The translations under genes and the position numbers were made by a program. From contig CM044956.1 in assembly GCA_024516035.1 (NCBI GenBank), positions 30,602,217 to 30,666,216 of the forward strand: DNA of 64,000 nt, read 5' to 3'. Below are positions 43,422 to 55,400 of the stretch, in pieces. This DNA is from Bactericera cockerelli (lineage: Eukaryota; Arthropoda; Insecta; Hemiptera; Triozidae). Every line of letters begins with the position of its first letter. Position 1 is the stretch's first letter. Under the pieces are notes generated by a model. It was not told the origin of the DNA, ran no database searches, and saw only the letters and a list, made by a program, of their open reading frames with translations.

Positions 43422-46400
43422 TAGTAGGAAATTTTTTTTATATCTTTTATAATTTAGAATGTTGAAATAATAATTATGTTGTATCCTATTTATTGATTGT
43501 ATAATTAACAGATGTTATAAACCTTGTAGTAAAATACATCTATAAAAAAATTGTTCTTCTTTCTTCTTCTTCTTTTACTCTGTCTTATCCCGCTAACGTC
43601 GAAAAAAAATTGTTAAAAAAAATAAATTACTCACTCGTCATTGAAGATGGCGTCCTTGATGGTGCCCACTAGAGGCACATCTGAGACCGCCCGCCCCGTG
43701 GTGTTAATGCCCTGAGGCAGTCCTCCGAAGAAAAGACCCCCCCAGTGCCCGGGAGCCCTCACTATGCTGGAGCCCTCGGGTAGGGTGGCTAGCGCGTGCA
43801 CTACCTGGGTGAGAGAAATAGAAAAGATCTTATAGCAGAAACTGTTACTAAGGCTGCACTCTGTGAATCCAGAGATTCCAGAGGTCGCGGGTTCGAAACC
43901 CAGCCGGGACAAGACAAGTTATCTTCCCATTTGGGATTTTTACCACATAATAATATGTCTTGGGCCTACTGCTGGAATAATGGGACTTTAATAGTCCTAA
44001 TCGGGCAGTGTAAATAAAGCGATATTATTATTATTTATTAATGCAAAAGGTGAGTTCGGTGCGGTGATTACCTCCACAGTTTTCGAATGTACGAACTCGG
44101 TGCGGTTTAAAAAAGGTCATGTACGAGTTCGGTGCGGTCTTAATGACTCATAAATTGATTGTTTGTTTATAATGTATTAGTTGCTTGTTAACAGTCATCC
44201 TGCTGTTATGAAGTTTGCAGATTATGTTGTAGACAACTATTACATTCAGCAAGACTGTCCATTTCCTCATTGAAGGCCATGCCTGGGGTTTATTAGGATC
44301 CACAAGAGCCGTTCGAGAATCTTAACACTACGGCATTGCACAATACAGCCAGGTAAGTAATATAAATATAGTTTGATCAATCTCAACGCGCGAACAACAA
44401 CCCTGATTAAGATGAAATCGCAAATGGTTCTAATTCTACCTAGAGTTGGATTAAGGAATAGGGAACAGGGAGTAAAAAAAATATTGTGAACACCGTCAGT
44501 AACGTGTGTTTATTCATTTGTTTCTAATATCTCTAAATATTTGGAGAATTAAAAGATAATCAATTTCAAAATAAGAATAAACTACTTAAAATTGTATTAA
44601 CTTTTTAGCACGTTTCCACTGATTCTACAATACTACATACGTCGAACGCTTCCCATGATATAGACCGACTTGATTCAGGTAATACTTATTCAGACAATCA
44701 ATCGGCACTTAATATATGCCAATGGACTAATGGTGAGTGAGCGGAAACACTTATTATATAATAATAACAACTCTTTAGTGGAAAGTAACCCACCAGGCGA
44801 GGTTAATGCGCAAATCATTTTCTACCACCTCACCCTAAGAGTTTTATTATTGTGTCACAAACTCAAATTAATGAGGAAAAATTCATGCACTGGGTGGGAT
44901 TCAAACCAACGGTTCCCTACGTTACCTGGATTACCAGACTAGCGCGTTAACTACTTGACGTTATTTGTCACAAAAGATCTATTTAAGGTCGCAGTGACAA
45001 AGACCTTTCGTAGCCGACAGCCCTATTTATACCAACAGTGCACGGACTTAGAATAGAATAGAATATACCTTGTTTATACTGCCGAGGTAAGACTGAAAAG
45101 TCCCTTTACTCCAGCAGTCAAACAGGTCTTATATATTTTATGGGATAAATATTTTACATATTAATATATAAAAAAACATATTTATGTGGTCACAAACTCA
45201 AATTAATGAGGAAAAATTCATGCACTGAGTGGGATTCAAACCTGGATTACTAGACTAGCGCGTTAACTACTTGACTAGCAGTGCACGGACTTACATCATC
45301 CACTCTCAACTCCAGGCGTCTCCCATGCTTGGTCACCAGGACAGAGTGGAAGGCGGCATCATTGTACTCACTCGAGTCACTCGCCAGCCTGGCTTCCCCC
45401 CTGCCGGCGTTCACTCTCACGTCCAGCTGCCCCCTCCTCAGGGACACCGAGTAGTAGCTCTGACGAGACTGCAGACGAGATAGAAACAATGTGAACACAA
45501 GTTATAGCGGAGTCCTTGCCGATAATCATCATCATCATCATAGGGTGGTGTAAAAACAAAATGTCAATTTAATATTTCGTTACATAATTTCGTTACATAA
45601 TTTCGTCACATAATTTCGTTACATAATTTCGTTACATAATTTAGTTACATAATTTTGGTTATGTGCCAGAGCAAAGACATGAAAATGTCAAAAACGCTTG
45701 CATACGAGTCTGCAACCATTGGGACATTTTCATCTTTACTATTCAAGGTCTAAAACTTAACTGACCAAATTTCGTATTGTGCGCATGACACATACTTTTT
45801 CTCTTCTCTCTTTTTATAATTTAATATTTCGTTATTGTGCGCATGACACATACTTTTTCTCTTCTCTCTTTTTATAATTTAATATTTCGTTACATAATTT
45901 CGTCACATAATTTCGTTACATAATTTCGTCACATAATTTCGTTACATAATTTTGGTTATGTGCCAGAGCAAAGACATGAAAATGTCAAAAAACAAAAAAA
46001 ATGTGAACATCATAAGTTTCGGCATGTATAATTCTATTTTTTTTTTTTTACTTTTAAGTGAAAATTTAAATAAGATTTTTATGATAATAAAATCTTTATA
46101 AAATTTGTGGTACAAATTGTAGAAATCAATTAATTCAAGACAGGCCATTATAGTGACTACTGTGATACATGCAAAGCAAGACATTATGATAGGTGACTTG
46201 AATTATAAATATTAGCACCCAGCGTACCTTGATCCTAGGACCAGACTTTATTAATATTTGTAACGTTAGAGTTAGGTGGAAATATTTCAAGCTGATCTTA
46301 CCTCAAAGTCTATGGCATTTGTATACTCTTCATTCTCCTCGCTTGTATCACCATACGTCTAAAAAGAAAGCCCAGCATAACATAAGTTACATCAACATAA

Positions 46401-49400
46401 ATATGCGCAATGTTAATTCAGTTCAACATAATAATAATAACATCTCAAAACTTCTAGCTTATACGACAATCTAACAACAATAAGACGAACCATTATAATA
46501 TGAGGAAGTTCTCAACTATTTCTTTGTAAACACAAAGTCTCCTGGAAGCACAGAAGGTATTCTTTATGGAGGAAAAATTCATGCACTGGGATTCGATCCA
46601 AAGGATCCCTACGCTACCTGAATACCAGACTAGCGCGTTAACCACTTGACTAGCAGGTTTAAGGACTCTCCATGAGGCAGACAATGCCGTCAGAAAAAAA
46701 TTCTTTCTCATTTCTCTAAAATGAGAAATATATATGTTCTGAATTTAGTTTCCACTGTGACCATTTAAGATCAATCATATTTATGTTAAGCACAATCACT
46801 CAAACTCGCTTGACTTACATCTTGCTCAACTTGAACCACAGACTTCCAGATCTATAAGTCCCCCGCCTTATCGATCAAGCTACGGAGGTCAGTCAGTCTT
46901 GCTATTTCTAAGCTACGTTGATTATGAATGAGTGATTGTATCCAAGGGCTTACTCAAAGAGTGTTTTACAACCTTTTTTATTTCGTAGCCATGATAGTAT
47001 AGTATAGTAGCGCTTTATTTAGACTGTCGGCTCGAGACAGGGAGTCCCATTATGCTAACAGTTTTGCTAACTACAACAGTGCTAACTAAAAAATGATACT
47101 TCAGCTACTGCAGACGCGTGCGGACTTTGTTGTAGCTTACTCATTCCGTAGTATGCCTCCCCTTTGATGGGCGAGAAGGCAACTATCAACTCACCCCGAA
47201 TCCCTCCAGAGTGGACAGCATGAGGAGTGCGTCTTCCTGGTGAGTGGCGAACATGAACCCAAACGTGGCCTTCTTCTTGAGTGTGTGGGAGGGCAGCTCT
47301 AGGTAACCATCCCCGCCGAACCCTACCACGGACAGGGGCTGGAATTTGAAGAAAAAAAAAGTAAGATGACTGTATGGAGGTTTGAACGGGGGATTGAGGC
47401 TATTGCCAGCAGGTGCCCCCTTTCAATCGCCCAACACGGGTGGATGGAGGGATCTTAAAAAAAAAAAAAAAAAAATGGGCTGGAATGACAGAAGACAAGT
47501 GGTGCAGGTCGCCTGGGTGGTGAAGAGCCCTACTTTACAATATTTACCACTTAGTAATGCATGGTACCAAATGAATTCCTGGACAATAGGAACTGATTGG
47601 TACCATTACGACAATGAAAAGGTGTAAAAGGGTCATTTTCATTTATCTTGGGCATATCAAGTCCGCAACCTTTCTCCTTTAATAAATGTGAAAATAATAG
47701 GGATATATGACTAAAATCCATTTGATCACATAGGAAACAATTTTTTTTTATAAATTACAATAATAAATTGTCTTTTAAACTAATGTGAAGACTCAAAATT
47801 GCCAGTTATGTAAGTAACGTTCATGATATTTTAGGTGTCCCTTAGTCTAAGATTTTACTGTGTCTGATAGAAAAAAATGCATTTCTCCCCATTATTTTCA
47901 CCAAAATCCAATATAAATGAGAAAAATAGTTTATTTAGGATGTGACCATTAGTTTTCATAAAAATAATAATGTTCACCTCATTCTACAGACGTGTAAAGT
48001 TGTGTCCCTACGAAGAAAAAAAAATCTCCGTCATGAGTGTTACCCCCAAAAAAATGTAAACCATTTTGAAAAACCCTTTGAATGAGAAGCTAGCAGCTGC
48101 CGCCATTTTGCTTCTTACAGATGACATTGTTTTTGTTTTGAAATTTCCTGTCAGTTGGATGTTGGATGCAGTACAGTGAGGGACAATGGTGGGTCTAATT
48201 TTATTTGACAAGAACGTTACGCGGTTTGTTAAATAAATTGTAATGATTCTTTAATATATAATGTATTTCTTTAATTCTTCTGCATGTCCTCTTTCCAATC
48301 AAATATTTTTTTTTGTAAAGTGAATATTCTTTTATTGAGAAAAGATTGTTTTAGTGGCGTGTTACTCATGAACGTTACCGTCATGAACGTTACCCGTGGT
48401 CATGAATGTTACTTGGTACGTTAAGTTTTTGTAATTTTGTGTGAAGAGGTAGCTGCTAGAAATATTCTAAATGAAAGCTTTTGCTCAAAGGTATTTGTCT
48501 TAGTCTTCTGAGCCTAAAAAATTGTTTAGGAAAAAGGTAACGTTCATGACTTTAAAAAATCCAATTGCCCAAGATAAATGAAAATGACCCAAAAAATCTC
48601 GTTTAAAAGTGATAGATGGATAAACAACAATTTCTGCTTTATTTAAAATATGTATAGATACATTTCATTACCTACTTTTTTTTAAATTAATCACTCCATT
48701 TTTAGTGTTTTTCTCTTGGTAAAATAAAACCTACCGCTTTAGCCATGCAAATGGTACTTTAGACACATTGTTCCATCATACATCGATAAAACAAATTCTT
48801 TGATATAATTCACTAGCGGGCTGTCGCCCGCTTTGCGGGCCGAGGCATGGCCGTGAAAGCAAAAAGTCCTTTTTCGCCAATGGCAGGTGTTGTAGTGGGA
48901 ATTTCGAAAAATCCCGTCTTATTGCACATCTAGACTATAAGACAAAGCTACCTACCAAATTTCAGCGTCCTAGGACTTACGGTTTGGGCTGTAGAGCGAT
49001 GATCAGTCAGTGGTCAGTCAGTGACTTTGACATTTATATATTACTAGCGGGCTGTCGCCCGCTTTGCGGGCCGAGGCATGGCCGTGAAAGCAAAAAATCC
49101 TTTTTCGCCAATGGCAGGTGTTGTAGTGGGAGTTTCGAAAAATCCCGTCTTATTGCACATCTAGACTATAAGACAAAGCTACCTACCAAATTTCAGCTTC
49201 CTAGGACTTACGGTTTGGGCTGTAGAGCGATGATCAGTCAGTGGTCAGTGGTCAGTGAGTGTCTTTGACATTTATATATAGAGATAAGATAGAAATGGAG
49301 AATGGAACTAACCTTGTTGGAGCAGCCGACCTGTACGCCCCAATACTGTCCCCGGGTGGGGCTGTAGCCTTCTTGAGCCACGTTGATGTTGGCCATACAG

Positions 49401-52400
49401 CCCAGGAAGGAGGGAGGCAGGGAGAGGGGGGAGCTGAAGCTGGGAGACACCCCTCCCAGGTAGTACTGGGCTCGGAGTAGATCCGGGATGTCATCCTGAG
49501 AGGGAGGGGGGGTAGGTGCCCCATCCCGTGATTCTCCCTCTACCTTCAGAATACCTGGGGTCGAATAAAACAAATAATGTGTAATACTCGTATTGCGAAT
49601 GTTTACTTTTTAATTACTTGCTTAGTGAAATTGTAACTGTCCTAATTTCATTGCTTTTTCTTAAAACTGGGCAAACCTCGTGATTTAAATGAATAAATAA
49701 TTCAATATTATGTTATCTTATCTAATGTCTTGCTGTTTTTTCAGAGACATAGCTATCGCCAGAGGTCACTCACCAACTCACCAGGTTCAGCGTTGCTCCA
49801 CAGAGACAACGAGCCATCATTACTCACCTCTCTCTATTTTCTTCTTCCTGTCGAAATATCGCGTGGCTTCCAGTCGAGTCCAGTTCCCGGTGTTGTATCT
49901 GCCCGTTGTAGCAATTTCCAGACTCGAGTCTTCTCCATAGCTAACTCTGAACACAACGTGTCCCTGACGAAGGACCAGAGATACAAACTTGTCCTGAAAG
50001 TAGGATGGAAAAATAACATGGTCAGTGTGTGATTGTGTATGTTGTATTCATCACAATGTGCGAAATTTTATTTCTCCATTAGGCTACATTAAATTGTAGC
50101 TGAATGAAATGATCATACTCGTATGATGATCTAATATCAAAATAATATTTCCTAGGTATCTACGTTGCACTGCCGTTCATTATCGGACTACATAGGTGGT
50201 AGGGTTTCTGTGGAAAATACAAATCTACAATTTAACTGCGACCTCATGAGATTTACGAGCATTGTGGCCAGTTGATTTTATTTTTTGGTTTTAAAGTTAC
50301 CTGTTGATGTCCAATGGCAAGTAAAAGCAAAGCAGACGACAAGTAGATTTTGTAAAGTTACCTGTTGATGTCCAATGGAAAGTAAAAGCAAAGCAGACGA
50401 CAAGTAGATATTGTAAAGTTACCTGTTGATGTCCAATGGCAAGTAAAAGCAAAGCATCCTCATCAAAAGTTCGGAATGAGAGAGAAACAGAGAAGAGATA
50501 CTTGTTGTACGTGCTGATACTCTCGTGATGAAGCAGTGCATAGCCATCGCCTGAGAACTTGTACGCTAGCTCGTCCTGTCCATTCTCCTCGGCCCTGCTC
50601 AGCAAATCAGAACGGAAAAACACAAATAATGAAGATGGGAATAGTGTGAATTCTGTGTTATGTACGGGCATTCATATTGTTCTCTGATAATGCTACCACT
50701 ACTCGTTACTCATACAAGTTACTACTTATTTTTCAGTGTTTGCAGATTTTTGACATTTTCATGTCTTTGCTCTGGCACATAACCAAAATTATGTAACGAA
50801 ATTATGTGACGAAATTATGTAACGAAATTATGTGACGAAATTATGTAACGAAATTATGTAACGAAATTATGTAACGAAATATTAAATTATAAAAAGAGAG
50901 AAGAGAAAAAAAATATAAATATAAAAATTATTTTTATTTCCTTTGTATAACAATTTTTTTCGAAAAAAAAGTTTTCCCCGCCTGGAAGGTGGGGAAAACC
51001 GACATGAAAATGTCCCAATGGTTGCAGACTCGTATGCAAGCGTTTTTTTCTTAATGTTGTTGTATAAATACTAGTAACTTAAACCGCTACATCTGGGGGA
51101 GTGAGGGTCTTCAGAAAACTTCAATTGAAAAGCTGTCCTGAACTATAATGATATCAATGTGTGATCAATCCTAGTGAGAAAATGACGTTTACTTTTTAAG
51201 TTATTTATAATCAGATTCAAAACCGGCTGACCGGCGTATTGACCACGTGCGCTACTTACTCCGCCATGGTGACAAAAACAAAACACCCACTATTAGATAG
51301 TATACTATGTATAATTAAGATACAAGCCTTAAGTCTGTAGAAAAATTCACGTTTTCTTATCTTTCCAGTGAGGAGATTCGACGGAGGGGAACTTCACGAT
51401 TCGGCCCAAATTACCTGAGGAGACCTTTTCCATAGCATGATTCGTCCCAAAACACACTATCAATTTTGATCCCACACAAAAAGTCCCACTTTCATTCCAA
51501 CAAAAAGTCCCACTTTCACTCCACCAAAAAATCCCTATAAAATAGTATGGAAACGTTGCCCTGAAAGAACTGAGAACAATGGCGATGTTCACGATGTTAT
51601 TGTTTTGAACTAGTAACAGTCATCTTTGTTATCAGTGTTTATTTGAGTGTTTGACAGTAGGGTTAGGTAATATACATAGAAGGCCATGCCTCAAGAATAT
51701 AGTAGGGTTAGGTAAAATACATAGAAGGCCATGCCTCAAGAATATAGTAGGGTTAGGTAAAATACATAGAAGGCCATGCCTCAAGAATATAGTAGGGTTA
51801 GGTAAAATACATAGAAGGCCATGCCTAAAGAATATAGTAGGGTTAGGGATAATACATAGAAGGCAATGCCTTAGGTTTATAGTAGAGTTAGGTAAAATAC
51901 ATAGAAGGCCATGCCTCAAGAATATAGTAGGGTTAGGGATAATACATAGAAGGCAATGCCTTAGGTTTATAGTAGAGTTAGGTAAAATACATAGAAGGCC
52001 ATGCCTCAAGAATATAGTAGGGTTAGGGTGAATACATAATATAAGGCAATGCCTCAGGTTTATAGTAGGGTTAGATAAAATGCATAGAAGGCCATGCCTT
52101 AAGAATATAGTTGGGTTAGGTAAAATACATAGAAGGCCATGCCTCAAGAATATAGTAGGGTTAGGTAAAATACATAGTAGGCCATGCCTAATACATAAAA
52201 GGCCAAAGCCTGATATACATAGAAGGTAATTCCGTAATTTAATGTTGAATAATAAAAAATCCCTAAATATGTACGGTACTTAGAATGTTGCACTGGGCCG
52301 AATCGTTCGGTGACCTTTTTTACCTGAAATCGAAAACCTTTTTCATAAACCTTTTTGGGCCGAATCGTAATGCGCCCCGACGGAGAGATATTCAAGAAAA

Positions 52401-55400
52401 GATCGCAATAGCGGACTCAAGACCCTATGAGGCTCGATCAGGTAAAATATTATTTCCGCATCAAAACAAATGAAACTTGCAGCTCAATAGCTTAGCTTAG
52501 ACCGTACAAGAGTTGTGAATTGTGACTCAAACAGAGTTTAACTGCTATTTATTTATTTATTAATGTTTTTCTTGTACAAATATACATACGTATGTGGTAC
52601 AAAGTCAAAATACAAGCATAGAAATATCTTAAAAATAATAATAATATAAAATACACTAATAAAACAACATTAGAACTCATCATCTTGAGACTCCCGCTTC
52701 CAGCGCTCTACCTGAGATGGCATCCCAGAACTCCTGAACACTGTATGGATCAATATTTATCAGTTGGGATTTTAGAGTTCCTTTGAAAGAAGTAGAAGTT
52801 AGAGACTTGAGACACTCAGGAAGGGCATTAAATATGCTAAAACCAATGCCAAGTAGCAGACTCACCCCTCTATACACACAGTGCAGGACAATGCCAAGTA
52901 GCAGACTCACCCCTCTATACACACAGTGCAGGACAATGCCAAGTAGCAGACTCACCCCTCTATACACACAGTGCAGGACAATGCCAAGTAGCAGACTCAC
53001 CCCTCTATACACACAGTGCAGGACAATGCCAAGTAGCAGACTCACCCCTCTATACACACAGTGCAGGACAATGCCAAGTAGCAGACTCACCCCTCTATAC
53101 ACACAGTGCAGGACAATGCCAAGTAGCAGACTCACCCCTCTATACACACAGTGCAGGACAATGCCAAGTAGCAGACTCACCCTCTATACACACAGTGCAG
53201 GACAATGCCAAGTAGCAGACTCACCCCTCTATACACACAGTGCAGGACAATGCCAAGTAGCAGACTCACCCCTCTATACACACAGTGCAGGACAATGCCA
53301 AGTAGCGGACTCACCCCTCTATACACACAGTGCAGGACAATGCCAAGTAGCGGACTCACCCCTCTATACACACAGTGCAGGACAATGCCAAGTAGCAGAC
53401 TCACCCCTCTATACACACAGTGCAGGACAATGCCAAGTAGCAGACTCACCCCTCTATACACACAAATGCCAAGTAGCAGACTCACCCCTCTATACACACA
53501 GTGCAGGATTCGGACTGAGACCTGAAGTTCCACAGGCCCAGGGGCCTACCGTCCAAGGCCACTTGATGCAGGCACCCCACCAGGCCCGGCTGTCTGGACA
53601 AAAGCTGGGGGGGTCTATTCTCCGCCCCTCCTACCCAGGCGCGGTCAGACGGGCCCAGATCCAGGCGAGCTACACCGGGGGAGGAGGAGTTGGAGATGGG
53701 TAGGGCGGTGAGGAGGGGGGAGCCTAGCGGCAGAACCACAGGGCGCACCAGCAGGTAACCCACGTTCGATATTCTGGAATCATAGGAAACAATAATGTTA
53801 AAATGATTAAAAAAAACATGGGACCAACCTGACTATTTTTATATAATATGTAGAACTCGAGACACTTGTCTCGTCGTCATATTGAAGTCAGTGTATAAAA
53901 GTCGCGGTTGAATTAAGTCACGGTGAATTAAGATGAGTTTAATAGACAAGTCTTTTTACTTTCTATTACCTGAAAGATAAAAGTATTGTTTTCGGTCTGT
54001 TTTTTAAAAATTGAGCTGATCATTTCTGGACGAGTTACAGTATCTTGATTCCAAATCAGTGATTTTTAGTTTTGCCAAGCAAAACGCTAGTTTTGCAACG
54101 CCAAGAAAAACAAAACGAGCGTGCTATACTTACGCTAAACCTTTGATATTAATTTCTTTTCAGGCAATCGTTTTCAAGGTAATTGTATTTGAAGAAAGGG
54201 TTGTAATTTTCTTGGCGTCTTTTGCACACGTTTTTTTGGGGAATGTATGTTATACAAAAATCTCAAGAACAGTAAGACCTAGAAGGATGAAATTTGGCAT
54301 GTATCTTGATAATTTGCACCGAGAACAATACCATGAAAATTGGGCATTTGTTTTTTGGTTATATCTCGAGAAAAAATAAAAATTCAAACAAATCATAAAA
54401 TATAAGAGTCATCGAAAAAATCAATAGAATAAAATAGTCCTGATAAATCACAAGAACTTAGACTTTGCACGAATCTTGCAGATAAAACATTCACTCGCAC
54501 TATAATATCCTCACCTCTGGGCCTCTATCCTGTACCAGTGCTGATCATTGGCTAGGTCCCCCGCTGTCTGGATGTGCATGGGGTGAGTCACCTCCCCAGG
54601 GTCTCCCCCCAGGTTCCATACGAAGCGGATCTTACGATTTATCATCTCCACGGCCAGGAAATCTTCCTGAAAATATAGAAACCATGACACGACTGAGCTA
54701 TCATTGAACTATTTATTTATTTATTTACACTTTATTTTTTATACAATACAAACAACATCAAATTATTAACAAAGATAAAAAAAATTAACAATATTTACAA
54801 ATTATAAGATACCTATATAAAAAAAAATATTTAAATTTATATGTACAATGTATTGTAATCCGGGGCGAAGTTAATGCCTTAGGCATTCTCTGCCACTTAA
54901 CTATTAATAGTAGTGTACATACATTTTCATATGTATACAGGGTGTCCCGTATACAGATGCAAATATTTTGAGGGTAGGTTCAGCCCACCGTGGACTATCA
55001 TATGAGCGAAATTTGCAGTGGGGCATTTTGCTTCGTTAAAGAGTTATGGCCAAATTCCTGTTTTTCTCACAGGTCTAGAGGTCACTTGGATCGATGCACG
55101 TTTTTAAAGAAATGATAGCCAGTAAGTAATTTTTGACTTCATGTATGGATAGTCATGTATATTTCCCTTCGAATGCAGTTGGTTGCATAAAAAAATATTG
55201 AAAGACCAGAGAGATATTAAATCATAAGTTCAATACTTTTCTAAAATTTGATTTTTCGCTTTTTTCCCTTTCGTGAATTTAGAGTACTTCTACAATTGCA
55301 ATTCTGCGTATCACTAGTTAAAAAAATACCCTATTATGTTTAGTTTTAGAAAAAATAAAGCTCATTTATATTACTTTAAAGATCATGGAACGCAGTACAC

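Noticed and set aside
48008..48211. 67-codon minus-strand frame in the element at 47630-48590
   Set aside because: No transposase motif or other likeness; the length is expected by chance.
51632..52147. 171- and 126-codon frames with repeating GLGKIHRRPCLKNIV-like units
   Set aside because: Product of the 45-bp minisatellite; both strands are open, as expected from periodicity.
52680..53703. Long open frames through the 45-bp array on both strands (up to about 306 codons)
   Set aside because: The period is a multiple of three, so any open unit stays open. The repeat sequence is intron plus duplicated exon end, with no protein family likeness.
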